Below are positions 36,218 through 45,329 of a DNA stretch of 64,000 nucleotides, in pieces. The notes beneath the pieces were generated by a model. It was not told where the DNA came from. It worked only from the letters and a program-made list of their open reading frames with translations, and did no database searches. The number at the start of each line of letters is the position of its first letter. Positions within the stretch are counted from its first letter, which is position 1. This DNA comes from Halorubrum sodomense (GTDB lineage: Archaea > Halobacteriota > Halobacteria > Halobacteriales > Haloferacaceae): positions 86,332 to 150,331 of the forward strand of contig NZ_FOYN01000005.1 of the NCBI RefSeq assembly GCF_900111935.1, written 5' to 3'. The translations under genes were made by a program, and so were the position numbers.

Positions 36218-36940
36218 GTGCGGGACCGCACGCTCGACTTCGACGCGATCGACCGCCGGACGTACGTACTGGCGACCGGCGCCGCCGCGCTCGGCGCGAC
36301 CGGCCTCGCCGGCTGCGTCGGCCGCGCGACGGGGACGCTCGCGACCGCCGTCACCGACCAGCCCGCCGATATCGACGACTTCGAATCGCTCGTCGTCACC
36401 GTCGAGGGGTTCTGGTTGGGACCGGAGGGGACACGGGCGGGGGCGGACGACGGGTCCGACACCGCCGACGGCAACGAGACCGACACCGCCGACGGCGACG
36501 AGACGGATGCCGCCGGTAACGAGACCGACGGCGAGGAAGACGCCGCCGCCGGCCGCGAGTACTTCGAGTTCGACGAGCCGCAGGAGGCCGACCTCGTCGA
36601 GCTCCAGAACGGCGAGACGAAGCTGATCGACGAGCGCGAGCTACGGACGGGGACGTACCCGTTCCTCCAACTCGACGTCTCGTCGGCCGACGGGACGCTT
36701 ACCGACGGGAGCGACGCGACGGTCGACCTGCCGGGCGACGCGCCGCTGAAGTTCAACGAGTCGTTCGAGGTCCGCGAGAACACGCGGACGACGTTCACGG
36801 CCGACTTCGCGCCGGTGTTGCGGGGGAACGGCCGGTACCTCCTCCGACCGGTGCCGAGCGGGATCGAGGTCGAGTACGAGGAGTCGGAGAACGCGGAAGG
36901 CGACGGATCGAGCGGCGGCAACGAGACCGACGGCTCGTAG
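36218..36940 (+). CDS. Tat-exported lipoprotein with DUF4382-like domain
   Basis: The 240-residue form starts GTG at 36218. An N-terminal twin-arginine region (DRRTYVLATG) and a hydrophobic segment ending in the lipobox LAGC (Cys at about 35) point to Tat export and lipid anchoring, common for haloarchaeal lipoproteins. The mature part has LESL-like strands (DFESLVVTVEGFWL), a low-complexity insertion of Asp/Thr/Glu/Gly (DTADGNETDT), and DUF4382-like segments LVELQNGETKLIDERE and LPFLQLDVSSADG-type strands. Role unknown. Confidence 0.7.
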   Translation: MRDRTLDFDAIDRRTYVLATGAAALGATGLAGCVGRATGTLATAVTDQPADIDDFESLVVTVEGFWLGPEGTRAGADDGSDTADGNETDTADGDETDAAGNETDGEEDAAAGREYFEFDEPQEADLVELQNGETKLIDERELRTGTYPFLQLDVSSADGTLTDGSDATVDLPGDAPLKFNESFEVRENTRTTFTADFAPVLRGNGRYLLRPVPSGIEVEYEESENAEGDGSSGGNETDGS

Positions 36941-37230
36941 CGACGCCGCATCCCCCCGGTCCCCCGTTGGAGTCGCGGTCGCGTCCGGCCGTTCGCGCGG
37001 AGCGAGCGCGGACCGCACCGCGGCTTCGGGGTCAGGGCTGGGTCGGTTCCCGGGATTCGGGGACCGGGGGAATGCGCGCGTCGCTGCGGTCGGTCTCCGA
37101 ACCGAGGCACCCGTTCGCCGTCAGAGGCACACGATCCGCACGATCGCCCGCGCGACGACGCGTTCGGGCGATCTTCGCTTTCTCCGATCCGTTCGCCGAT
37201 CGACGCCCTTGGAGCGGTTTTCGCGGCTCG
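36941..37230. other. Intergenic stretch, no feature seen
   Basis: These 290 bases between convergent genes are uniformly GC-rich. Open frames here extend only by chance. I see no promoter, hairpin or repeat worth listing. Confidence 0.5.
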
Positions 37231-37992
37231 TCACGCCGACGCCGTCGGGTCCGGCCCGAGGAACGTCCGGTAGAGGGGTCCGGCGAGTAGGAGCGCGCCG
37301 ACCGCGGCCATGCCGAGGATCGCGGTCGGATCGAGGAGCGATCCGCCGCCCGCCGCGAGGCGGTCGAGCGAGACGCCGACCGCGACCCCGCAGAGCACCC
37401 ACGGCAGTTCGCCGGCCGCGGTGCCGAGCAGGAACGATCGGGTCCCGACGCCGGCGGCCGCGGCGCCGACCGTCACCGCGTCGGAGGGGAGCGGCAGCAG
37501 GCGGGTGCCGGCCACGGCGCGAACGCTCCCCGATTCCGCCGCGAAGCGCTCGCCGGCGCGACAGAACCGCGCGGTGACGCCCGGCTCCTCGCCGGTTCTG
37601 GGGTCGTCCCGGAGTCGGAGTCGCCCCGCCCGGGCGAGCGCGTACGGCGGCAGCGCGGTGCCGACGACGAGCGCGAGCGCGAACGGGGTCCCGACCCAGC
37701 CGTACGCGAAGCCGACGGCGACGGCCAGCAGGGTCGTCGGCCACGCGAGCAGGGGTCTAACGGCCGCGAGCGCGACCGCGGCGAGCCCGAACCGTATCGG
37801 GTCGGTGGCGAGCCAGCGGAGCCGGGCGAGCGCCGCCTCGGGAGACGTCGCGAGCGCGAACGCCGCCAGCGCGGCGACGGCGACCCCCGCGAGGGCGTAC
37901 CGTCCGAGCGTCGACCGGCGATTCACGCTCCCGGGTCGTCGGGCGTCCGATAAACGCTTTGTGGGTGCGTTCGACGGGACCCGAGGGCGCAC
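37231..37992 (-). CDS. TVP38/TMEM64 (VTT domain) membrane protein
   Basis: The 253-residue protein has five or six hydrophobic segments. It carries the VTT/SNARE-associated signature of the family around PLLAWPTTLLAVAVGFAYGW (about 80-100) and GTRLLPLPSDAVTVGAAAAGV (about 162-182). The start is GTG at 37992. It begins 9 bases downstream of the NAD kinase gene on the same strand, so the two form an operon. The family may scramble or move lipids; the role in archaea is unknown. Confidence 0.78.
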   Translation of the reverse strand: MRPRVPSNAPTKRLSDARRPGSVNRRSTLGRYALAGVAVAALAAFALATSPEAALARLRWLATDPIRFGLAAVALAAVRPLLAWPTTLLAVAVGFAYGWVGTPFALALVVGTALPPYALARAGRLRLRDDPRTGEEPGVTARFCRAGERFAAESGSVRAVAGTRLLPLPSDAVTVGAAAAGVGTRSFLLGTAAGELPWVLCGVAVGVSLDRLAAGGGSLLDPTAILGMAAVGALLLAGPLYRTFLGPDPTASA

Positions 37993-38001
37993 GTTCCGGG
38001 C

Positions 38002-38829
38002 TCACGACAGCTTGCCGAGCGCCTCGAAGAAGTCGGAGGGCGGCCCCGCGATCCGTATCGGCGGCGCGGTCCGCTCGACGCTCACCTCGACCGGCCCGTC
38101 GAGGGCGGCGGTGTCGCGGCCGTCGCTGACGACCGTCGCGCCCGCGTCGCCCTCGATCTCGACGGTGACGGTCACGTCGGTGTCGACAACGAGCGGCGGC
38201 ATCCCCTCGTCCGCGACCATCTCGTTGACGACCAGTCCGTCCACCTCGGGGTGGATCAGCGGCCCGCGCTCGGAGAGGTTGTACGCGGTCGAGCCGGTCG
38301 GCGTGGCCACGAGGACGCCGTCGGCGTGGCCGCCGGCGTACCGGGACCCGTCGACGCGAACCTCGTAGTCGATCCCACCGCCCGGCCCTCGCCGGTCGCC
38401 CTGAACGACCACCTCGTTCGCGGCCGGCGTCGACGTCCAGTCACCCGCGCTGGCGGCGAGCCGCGGGGCCTCGCGGACGTCCAGCCCGCCGTTGCGAAAC
38501 GCTCTGATCTCGGCGCGGAGCGCGGCCGCGGCGTCCGCCGGCGGGACGGCGTTGAGGAACCCGACCTCCCCGAGGTTCACCCCGACGATCGGCGTGTCGC
38601 CGGCGTTGCGCGCGACGAACAGGAACGTCCCGTCGCCGCCGACGGCGACGACCAAATCGCAGTCGTCGAACCGGTCGACCGGCCGCGCGTCGTCCCCGGC
38701 GGCGAGCGCCGCGGCGGTCTCCTCGTCGAGCCAGACGGCCTCGTCCGCCTCGACGACGACGTCTCGAAGGGTCGCCGCGAGCGACGCCGCCCGCTCGCTT
38801 CCCCTTCGCGCCACGATGCCGACTTCCAT
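38002..38829 (-). CDS. nadK: NAD+ kinase
   Basis: The 275-residue protein has the family's GGDGTFLF (about 64-71), followed by TPIVGVNLGEVGFLNAV, and a NE/D site in TPAANEVVVQ. It phosphorylates NAD+ to NADP+. ATG 38829 is chosen over the longer ORF to 39012, whose added residues are not protein-like. It is the first gene of the operon with the VTT protein. It is divergent from the KaiC-like gene. Confidence 0.9.
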   Translation of the reverse strand: MEVGIVARRGSERAASLAATLRDVVVEADEAVWLDEETAAALAAGDDARPVDRFDDCDLVVAVGGDGTFLFVARNAGDTPIVGVNLGEVGFLNAVPPADAAAALRAEIRAFRNGGLDVREAPRLAASAGDWTSTPAANEVVVQGDRRGPGGGIDYEVRVDGSRYAGGHADGVLVATPTGSTAYNLSERGPLIHPEVDGLVVNEMVADEGMPPLVVDTDVTVTVEIEGDAGATVVSDGRDTAALDGPVEVSVERTAPPIRIAGPPSDFFEALGKLS

Positions 38830-39026
38830 GCGGAGTCGATCCTCGCCACCGGGTAAAAGCGTGCGGACATCGGCCGAATCGCACCGGGAGGTCGGGCGAA
38901 TCGCGTCGGGACGTCGGGACAGACCGCTCCCACCGAGTTCTCGAAATCTGATAGCTCGCCGGAAAGTTTCAAGCCGCTCGGCCGCGTTGCTCGGCGCATG
39001 TCGACTCCCCACGGGCGGCGGAAACG

Positions 39027-40406
39027 ATGAGCGAGGAGGACGACTGGTTCGAGCGCGCGTTACGCGAGACCGACGAGGAGTCCGACGAGCGGCCGGCCGG
39101 CGACGCGGGCCGGGAGCCCGACGGCGAGGAGGGAGAGGGAGACGGCGTCGACGCGGCGGGCGGATCGGACGGCGGGGAAGCCGGTCTCGCGGAGGAGGAC
39201 GCGGACGATCCCTTCGGTGGCGTTCGCGGGGGGGACGAGCCCGGAGACGGCGACTCGGCGGCCGGCGGCCTTCCGGCGGAGGCGTTCGGCGACGTCGACG
39301 CCGATGCCGATAACGGGGAGTTCGACTCCTTCGGTGAGGGCGACTCCTTCGGTGAGGGCGACTCCTTCGGTGAGGGCGACTCCTTCGGTGAGGGCGACTC
39401 CTTCGGTGAGGACGGCGGCGACGCGGACGTCGACGCGGGTTCCGACGGTGGGAACGCCGAGACGGACCCGTTCGGCGCGGACGACCCCTTCGGCGGGCGC
39501 CGGAGCGGCGGCGGATCCGGAAGCGGTGCCGGCGGCGGGGACGGCGATGCGGTATCGAGCGGCGGCGGTGGCGACCCCTTCGGCGGCTACCGCGGCGCGG
39601 CGGGCGCGGGCGACGACGACTTCGGCTTCGAGGACCTCGGAGGCGGCGACGCCGACGCCGGCGGTGGCGGGGGCGACTTCGACGTCGACCCCGAGGAGTT
39701 CGAGTCGGAAATCGACCGGACCGACATCGGGATCGACGGCCTCGACGACATGATCCTCGGGGGGGTGCCCAGTCGGTCGCTGCTGTCCGTCATCGGCGGC
39801 GCCGGGACCGGGAAGACGACGTTCGCGCTCCAGTTCCTCAACCACGCCTTGGAATCGGGGAAGAAAGGGATCTACATCACCCTCGAACAGACCCGGGAGT
39901 CGATCTTCGACACGGCGACCGAGAAGGGGTGGTCGTTCCGCGAACACGCCGCCGAGGACCGCCTCGCGGTCGTCGCCATCGACCCCATCGAGATGGCCAA
40001 CTCGCTGTCGTCGATCCGCAACGACCTCGTCCGGCTCATCGCCGAGTTCGACGCGGACCGGCTGGTGCTCGACTCCGTCTCGCTCTTGGAGATGATGTAC
40101 GACCACCCCGCGAAGCGTCGCTCCGAGGTGTTCGGGTTCACGCGCTCGCTGAAGGAATCCGGCGTCACGACGCTGCTCACCTCCGAGGCGAGCGAGGACA
40201 CGGCGTACGCCTCCCGACACGGGATCGTCGAGTACCTCACGGACGCGGTGTTCGTCCTCCAGTACGTCCGCGGGTCAGATTTCCGCGAGACGCGCCTGGC
40301 CGTCGAGATCCAGAAGATCCGCGACGCGAACCACTCCCGCGAGACGAAGCCGTACGACATCACCGACACCGGCATCTCCGTGTACGACCAGGCGAACATC
40401 TTCTGA
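39027..40406 (+). CDS. KaiC-domain RecA-family ATPase with acidic FG-repeat N-terminus
   Basis: The 459-residue protein has a disordered, acidic, Gly-rich N-terminus (about 1-225) with about nine D(P/S)FG motifs, five of them in a perfect tandem array. The C-terminal half is a single KaiC/RecA-like ATPase: IGIDGLDDMILGGVPSRS, Walker A GGAGTGKTTFA (about 255-265), ITLEQTRESI, and Walker B-like LVLDSVSLLE. Haloarchaeal single-KaiC proteins are usually signalling proteins. The repeats may mediate multivalent interaction; that is inference. Confidence 0.8.
   Translation: MSEEDDWFERALRETDEESDERPAGDAGREPDGEEGEGDGVDAAGGSDGGEAGLAEEDADDPFGGVRGGDEPGDGDSAAGGLPAEAFGDVDADADNGEFDSFGEGDSFGEGDSFGEGDSFGEGDSFGEDGGDADVDAGSDGGNAETDPFGADDPFGGRRSGGGSGSGAGGGDGDAVSSGGGGDPFGGYRGAAGAGDDDFGFEDLGGGDADAGGGGGDFDVDPEEFESEIDRTDIGIDGLDDMILGGVPSRSLLSVIGGAGTGKTTFALQFLNHALESGKKGIYITLEQTRESIFDTATEKGWSFREHAAEDRLAVVAIDPIEMANSLSSIRNDLVRLIAEFDADRLVLDSVSLLEMMYDHPAKRRSEVFGFTRSLKESGVTTLLTSEASEDTAYASRHGIVEYLTDAVFVLQYVRGSDFRETRLAVEIQKIRDANHSRETKPYDITDTGISVYDQANIF
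39324..39413 (+). repeat. Five tandem 18-base repeats within the KaiC-like gene
   Basis: Units start at 39324, 39342, 39360, 39378 and 39396. They are identical except for the last, which ends GAGGAC in place of GAGGGC. Each encodes DSFGEG (last unit DSFGED). Near-perfect identity at synonymous positions suggests recent slippage or recombination, so copy number may vary between strains. Confidence 0.9.
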
Positions 40407-40517
40407 GCGGTCGCCGGGACCGCGTTCCGAGACGCGACCGCGTCCCAGACTCCGTTTCTGTCAGTCGCGCTCGGCGTCGTCAGATCGCTTTTCAGGCGTC
40501 GAATCCAATGCTAACGC

Positions 40518-40688
40518 ATGTCACAGGACACGCTCTCCGAGTGCCCGTTCTGTGATTTCGAACCGGACGTCCCGCACGACGACGTCAAGAACGCGCCCGA
40601 GCAGGCCACGCACCGCGTCCACCAGCACGTCGAGGAAGAACACCCGGACCGAACGGACGAGCTCGACAGCTACACCGGTCCGGGATAG
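40518..40688 (+). CDS. Small CxxC/histidine protein (56 residues)
   Basis: ATG at 40518 to TAG at 40686-40688 encodes 56 residues: MSQDTLSECPFCDFEP, then a His-containing helix (THRVHQHVEEEHPDRTDEL), ending SYTGPG. The CPFC pair with the downstream HxxxH-type histidines makes a C2H2-like zinc site. It has haloarchaeal composition and a good start context, and sits in an otherwise gene-free gap. Function is unknown. Confidence 0.65.
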   Translation: MSQDTLSECPFCDFEPDVPHDDVKNAPEQATHRVHQHVEEEHPDRTDELDSYTGPG

Positions 40689-40799
40689 AAGCCAGCGCCC
40701 ACGCGAATCCCCGGCACACCTGCGGCTCGCGATCTGCTCGCCGTAGGGAGTTCGCCGAGCGAAGCGAAGCAAACGTTGACTGCCGAAGTCAGTCAGAAG

Positions 40800-40870
40800 T
40801 GCACCGTCCGGGAATTGAACCCGGGCTATTAGCTTGGGAAGCTAATGTCCTACCACTGGACCAACGGTGC
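40800..40870 (-). tRNA. tRNA-Gly (anticodon CCC)
   Basis: Read on the minus strand, the 5' acceptor arm GCACCGT (40870 to 40864) pairs with ACGGTGC (40807-40801), with A as discriminator at 40800. The anticodon loop is TTCCCAA in a TTAGC/GCTAA stem. The T arm CCGGG-TTCAATT-CCCGG is standard. No intron; the 71-base gene has no encoded CCA. It lies between the small CxxC gene and the peptidase gene. Confidence 0.95.
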
Positions 40871-40988
40871 TCGATTCGAGGTACCCGACCGTCCCACTTC
40901 AACGTAGCGTTTCGGCCGACGCCGGCCGACCCCGACGATCCGGTGCCGCGAGCCATACGCTTAAGCCGTCACCGACGCAGGCACGCTC

Positions 40989-42479
40989 ATGACCGACGAC
41001 GCAGCAGACGCGACGCGAACGGGCGCGGGCGCCGCCGTCGACCGCGTGCGCGAGCGGGCGGCGGCCCTCGCCCCCGCGCTCGGCGCGACCTGGACCGAGG
41101 ACGAACCGTGGCGCTTCCTCACGGACCTCACCGCGATCGGGAGCCGCATGGCCGGCAGCGAAGGGGAGCGCCGCGCCGCCGGACTCGTCGCGGACGCCTT
41201 CGAGCGCGCGGGGCTGGCGGACGTGCGCGCGGAGCCGTTCGACCTACCCGCGTGGGAGCGCGGGTCGGCGTCGCTCGACGTGACCGTCTCGGGCCGGGAC
41301 GGCGAGCCGGCCACGCGCTCGTTCGAGGCCTTGGCGCTCCCGTACTCGCCGTCCGGGCGCGTCGCGGGCGAACTCGTCGACGTCGGCTACGGCACCCCGG
41401 CGGAGATCGACGAGCGCGACGTCGAGGGTCGGATCGCGGTCGCCTCGACCACCACCCCGGAGGGAGGCCGGTTCGTCCACCGCATGGAGAAGTTCGGCTA
41501 CGCGGTCGAGGCGGGCGCGGTCGGCTTCGTGTTCGTCAACCACGTCGACGGGCAGCTACCGCCCACCGGGTCGCTCACGTTCGGGGAGGAGGCCGAGGCG
41601 GTCGCGGTCGGCGTCTCGAAGGAGACCGGCGCGTGGCTCCGCGAGTACGCGGTCGGCGGGACCGTCGGCGGCGCCGAGCGCGGCTCCGTCGGCGGCGCGG
41701 TCGACACGGCGAGCCAGGGGACGACGGGCGGATCGGGGTCCGTCGCGCGGGCCGAGCTCTCGGTCGAGGCGTCGACGACGCCGGGCGAGAGCCGCAACGT
41801 GATCGGGCGCGCCGGGCCGGACACCGACGAGCGCGTCCTCCTGCTCGCCCACTACGACGCCCACGACATCGCGGAGGGCGCGCTCGACAACGGCTGCGGG
41901 ATCGCGACGGTCGCGACCGCGGCCGAGGTCTTAGCGGACGCCGCCCTCCCCCTCGGGGTCGACGTGGTCGCGGTCGGCGCCGAGGAGGTCGGACTGCTCG
42001 GCGCCGAACACCTCGCGGACCGGCTGGACCTCGACCGCGTCAAGGGCGTGGTCAACGTCGACGGCGCGGGGCGGTTCCGCGACCTGGTCGCGCTCGCGCA
42101 CGCCTCGACGGCGGCCGCGTCGGTCGCGGAGGCGGTGTCGACCGCGACGCGCCGGCCGATCGAGGTGGACGCGCAGCCGCACCCGTTCTCCGACCAGTGG
42201 CCGTTCGTGCGCCGCGGCGTGCCGGCGCTCCAGCTCCACAGCGACTCGGGCGACCGCGGTCGGGGCTGGGGCCACACCCACGCGGACACCCGCGACAAGG
42301 TGGACGACCGGAACGTCCGCGAACACGCGATGCTGATCGCCCTGCTCGTCGTCGAGTTCGCCGCGCCCGAACGCGACCTGCCCCGACTCGACCGGGACGA
42401 GCTCGCGGCCGCGTTCCGCGAGGCCGACTTCGAGACGGGGATGCGCGCGGCCGACCTCTGGCCGGCCGACTGGGACTGA
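40989..42479 (+). CDS. M28 family zinc metallopeptidase (with PA-domain insertion)
   Basis: The 496-residue protein has the M28 zinc ligands in LLAHYDAHDIAEGALDNGCG (His and Asp), the catalytic Glu in GAEEVGLLGAEHL, a further Asp in VNVDGAG and a His in GWGHTHADTRD. Between residues about 100 and 245 lies a protease-associated (PA) type domain. It is predicted to be an aminopeptidase. No signal peptide is apparent, so it is probably cytoplasmic. ATG start at 40989. Confidence 0.85.
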   Translation: MTDDAADATRTGAGAAVDRVRERAAALAPALGATWTEDEPWRFLTDLTAIGSRMAGSEGERRAAGLVADAFERAGLADVRAEPFDLPAWERGSASLDVTVSGRDGEPATRSFEALALPYSPSGRVAGELVDVGYGTPAEIDERDVEGRIAVASTTTPEGGRFVHRMEKFGYAVEAGAVGFVFVNHVDGQLPPTGSLTFGEEAEAVAVGVSKETGAWLREYAVGGTVGGAERGSVGGAVDTASQGTTGGSGSVARAELSVEASTTPGESRNVIGRAGPDTDERVLLLAHYDAHDIAEGALDNGCGIATVATAAEVLADAALPLGVDVVAVGAEEVGLLGAEHLADRLDLDRVKGVVNVDGAGRFRDLVALAHASTAAASVAEAVSTATRRPIEVDAQPHPFSDQWPFVRRGVPALQLHSDSGDRGRGWGHTHADTRDKVDDRNVREHAMLIALLVVEFAAPERDLPRLDRDELAAAFREADFETGMRAADLWPADWD

Positions 42480-42511
42480 GCGGTCGGGCCCGACCGGCGC
42501 CGACCGCTCGA

Positions 42512-43444
42512 TCACTCCACGTCCGCGTCCGGGGTCGGCGGCGGGAGCCGCTTGTGCGCCGTCGCGCGGTGGCGTCCGAGCAGTTCCGCGACGAGCTCGC
42601 GGTCGACGTCGAGGTCGGCGTCGGCTCCCCCGATCCGCTCGGCGACCGACTCCGGGTCGAGCCCGCGGTCGACGCCGAGGTGGAGGACGGGGTCGACGAC
42701 CTCGTACGGGGCGCCCAGGTCGTCCGCGTCGCGCTGGCCCGGGAGGAACCCCGCGCTCGGCGCCTTTTCCACGACGAACTCCGGCACGTCGAGCTCGGTC
42801 GCGAGCGCTCGCACGTCCGTCTTGTAGAGGTGGCCAAGCGGGAACAGGTCGGCCCCGCCGTCGCCGTGCTTCGTCAGGTAGCCCAGCAGGAGTTCGCTCC
42901 GATTCGCGGTGCCGCAGACGAGGCGGTCCGTCGCGTTCGCGGCGAGGTAGGCGACGGCCATCCGGAGGCGCGCGACGGCGTTGCCGGACCGGACCGGCTC
43001 GTCGTGGAGGTCGAAGCGGTCCGGGACGACGGCGCCGAACTGCGCGAACAGCGGCTGGAGGTGGACCGTGTCGTGGTCGATCCCCAGCGCCTCGGCGAGC
43101 GCCTCGGCGTCCCGGGCGTGTGGCGCCCCGACCTTGTTACACGGGAGGATCAGCCCGTACACGCGGTCGGCGCCGAGCGCCTCGACCGCGAGCGCGGCCG
43201 TCACCGTCGAGTCGAGCCCGCCGCTCATGTTCACCACCGCGCCGTCGGCGCCCGCGGCGTCGACTCGGTCGGCGATGAACGACCGGACCCGGCCGCGCTC
43301 GACCGCGGGATCCCGGTCCGGAAGCAGCGAGGGCGGAACCGGCCGAGCCCGGGCGGCATCTCGGTCGCCGCCCGACGCGGAGGCTCCCCTCGAACGCCCG
43401 TCTGCGGCCCCGTCCGGGTCGAACGCCGACTCGCGGTCAGCCAT
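42512..43444 (-). CDS. nadE: NAD+ synthetase
   Basis: The 310-residue form starts MADRESAFDP at 43444; an ATG at 43504 would add 20 unlikely residues. ATP-PPase signature SGGLDSTV (about 80-87) is present. Conserved segments GTANRSELLLGYLTKHGDGG and FPLGHLYKTDVRALA fit the ammonia-dependent enzyme; there is no glutaminase domain. It amidates nicotinic acid adenine dinucleotide to NAD+. A disordered acidic stretch of about 50 residues precedes the catalytic domain. Confidence 0.9.
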   Translation of the reverse strand: MADRESAFDPDGAADGRSRGASASGGDRDAARARPVPPSLLPDRDPAVERGRVRSFIADRVDAAGADGAVVNMSGGLDSTVTAALAVEALGADRVYGLILPCNKVGAPHARDAEALAEALGIDHDTVHLQPLFAQFGAVVPDRFDLHDEPVRSGNAVARLRMAVAYLAANATDRLVCGTANRSELLLGYLTKHGDGGADLFPLGHLYKTDVRALATELDVPEFVVEKAPSAGFLPGQRDADDLGAPYEVVDPVLHLGVDRGLDPESVAERIGGADADLDVDRELVAELLGRHRATAHKRLPPPTPDADVE

Positions 43445-43853
43445 CTTCCCCTCCGGCGCGGGCCGTCCGGCGGGCCGGCCCGTCGGCGGCTCCTCGCGGA
43501 ACACGGGCGCGTCTCTGCGGGCGGTCGCGAGCGTCGCGTTGGATCGTCATCTGTCGTCCGCCGCTTCCGGTCGGGCTGGTAAATACTTGCGGTGTAGATG
43601 GTATAAGGAATTAGTACGTTTGTATCTCATAACAGAATTATCTCTCGTTTTTAGTCGATGTTCGTTTTATTCTATCCGGTATAATAACAGTGTCTCGGAG
43701 AATGCTCCCGTCACGGAGACCGATCTCTCATCTCGAAGAAATTGCGCCGTATTTAGCAACGTTTGTTGAAAAGTATGTCGTACAAAGAATTTTCTAAGAA
43801 TATAATGTCGCTATATACGAATATTTATCAGTCAAATGCGCTTCAATCCGTAC
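43445..43853. other. AT-rich intergenic stretch
   Basis: About 409 bases separate divergent nadE and the HTH gene. The part from about 43590 is strongly AT-rich (TATCTCATAACAGAATTATC, GGTATAATAACAG, TTTTCTAAGAATATAATG), unlike the rest of the window. No gene is recognised in it. Composition suggests an inserted or decayed piece of foreign DNA, or an extended regulatory zone. Confidence 0.5.
43821..43830 (+). promoter_or_regulatory. TATA box of the HTH gene at 43854
   Basis: ATATTTATCA lies about 27 bases before the ATG at 43854. This spacing predicts a transcription start at or next to the ATG, that is a leaderless transcript, and favours that start over the ATG at 43836. Confidence 0.5.
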
Positions 43854-44387
43854 ATGTCGGGAATTCGTCTGAGTTCGAGTCAGAAACGGGTGCTCACCGC
43901 GCTCGTGAACCTCTCGGAGGGCCGGGAGGCACCGGTACAGGGTCGAGAGATCGCGGACGCCATCGACCGCAACGCGGGGACGGTCCGGAACCGGATGGGG
44001 AGCCTCCGGACGCTCGGACTCGTCGAGGGGGTCGCCGGGCCGGACGGCGGCTACCTCCCGACCGACGACGCGTACGACGTACTCGGTATCGAGCGGCTGG
44101 AAGAGGCCGCGACGACCCCGGTCGAGCGCGAGGGCGACCCCGTCGAAGACGTCACCGTCGCGGAGATAGACCTGTCCAGCGTCGCGAACCCGGAGCTGTG
44201 CCGCGCCGAACTCGTGATCCGGGGTCCGGTCGGTCCCTTCGACGCGGGCGATCACGTGACCGTCGGGCCGACGCCCGCGACCGGACTGCGGCTCTCGGGC
44301 GTCGTCGACGCGACGAACGTCGACGGTAACAGCCTGCTGGTCCGCGTCGACGGGATGGAGACGCCAACCGGCGGGTCAGCGGCCTGA
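43854..44387 (+). CDS. Winged-helix transcriptional regulator with C-terminal sensor-like domain
   Basis: The 177-residue form starts MSGIRLSSSQKRVLTAL at 43854. The N-terminal wHTH spans about residues 8-70 (QGREIADAIDRNAGTVRNRMGSL, then RTLGLVEGVAGPDGGYLPT) and resembles Rrf2/TrmB-type folds. A C-terminal beta-rich domain (about 95-170) follows. The ligand is unknown. It is convergent with truA, 24 bases away. Confidence 0.75.
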   Translation: MSGIRLSSSQKRVLTALVNLSEGREAPVQGREIADAIDRNAGTVRNRMGSLRTLGLVEGVAGPDGGYLPTDDAYDVLGIERLEEAATTPVEREGDPVEDVTVAEIDLSSVANPELCRAELVIRGPVGPFDAGDHVTVGPTPATGLRLSGVVDATNVDGNSLLVRVDGMETPTGGSAA

Positions 44388-44411
44388 GCGGCGCCGCTTC
44401 GCGGATCGAGT

Positions 44412-45329
44412 TCACACCTCCTCGGCGGCCGAGAACAGCCTGTCCCGGACCGCGCCGGTCGCGGCCGCGGCGTGGCGGGCGTCCCGGTGTCGCTCGCCGA
44501 ACGCGACGCGCGCGCTCTCCGCGGCCTCGCGGTCGACGGCGAACTCCGCGTCGGGATACGTCACGTCCCACAACACGAGCGGCTCCGGCGGTGCGGGACC
44601 GACGCCTCGCTCGCCGGGAATCGGTTCGGCGTCGAGCAGTCGGTCGATCCACGCGGGGTCAGCCGTCCCTCGGCCCACGGCGCGAGCCGCTCCGATAATG
44701 CGACGCACGAGCGCCCGCGGGAAGCCGTCCGCCGCGATCTCGACCACGAGCGCGTTCCCCTCGCGAGTCGCCGCCGTGTCGAGGTCGCGAACGGTTCCCG
44801 TCTCGTCGGCGGTCAGGTTATGGAAATCGTGTTTCCCGTCGAACCGCGCGAGTGCGGTTCGGAACCGATCGTCGTCCACCGCGTGTTCCCGGTCTCGGCG
44901 CGCGGCGCTCGAGGGAGCGTCCGCTCCGGACTCGGGGGCGTGGAGGTGATACCGGTAGGTCCGCCGAACCGCGTCGTGCGTCGCGTGGAAGTCGTCCGCG
45001 ACGTCGGCGGCGGCCCACACGCGGACCGACCCGGGGAGGTGACCGTTGAACGCGCGCGGCGTGAGCCACGTCGGCGCCTCGAAGGCGACCGTCTGGGCCA
45101 CCGCGGAGACGCCGGCGTCGGTTCGACCGGCGGCGGCGTAGCCGGGCGGCGTCGCGTGCGTCGCCCCCGATCCGCGGTCGACGACCCCGTGTTCGGCGAG
45201 CGCGCTCAGGAGCGCGTCCCCGACCGTGTGCGCGTGCGGCTGGCGCTGGAATCCGGCGTACTCACGGCCGTCGTACGCGACCCGGAAGGCGCGGGTGACC
45301 GTCTCCCGCGCGGTCGGCTCGTCCGTCAC
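44412..45329 (-). CDS. truA: tRNA pseudouridine(38-40) synthase
   Basis: The 305-residue protein has the TruA catalytic motif [14 protein letters not shown] with Asp71, and conserved segments YAGFQRQ and ITPRAFN-like [11 protein letters not shown]. It isomerises uridines in the anticodon stem-loop. The start is GTG at 45329, which overlaps the stop of the upstream Usp gene in a GTGA arrangement, so the two genes are co-translated. Confidence 0.92.
   Translation of the reverse strand: MTDEPTARETVTRAFRVAYDGREYAGFQRQPHAHTVGDALLSALAEHGVVDRGSGATHATPPGYAAAGRTDAGVSAVAQTVAFEAPTWLTPRAFNGHLPGSVRVWAAADVADDFHATHDAVRRTYRYHLHAPESGADAPSSAARRDREHAVDDDRFRTALARFDGKHDFHNLTADETGTVRDLDTAATREGNALVVEIAADGFPRALVRRIIGAARAVGRGTADPAWIDRLLDAEPIPGERGVGPAPPEPLVLWDVTYPDAEFAVDREAAESARVAFGERHRDARHAAAATGAVRDRLFSAAEEV

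Noticed and set aside
36641..37018. 125-residue minus-strand frame
   Set aside because: It is antisense to the DUF4382-like lipoprotein gene and lacks a start context.
39324..39413. Possible CRISPR array
   Set aside because: The repeats are 18 bases, back-to-back with no spacers, and in frame inside a gene.
40799..43582. 927-residue plus-strand frame
   Set aside because: Spans the tRNA-Gly gene, the M28 peptidase in another frame, and nadE on the opposite strand.
43592..43620. Transposase remnant in the AT-rich island
   Set aside because: No transposase-like residues or inverted repeats are visible in any frame.
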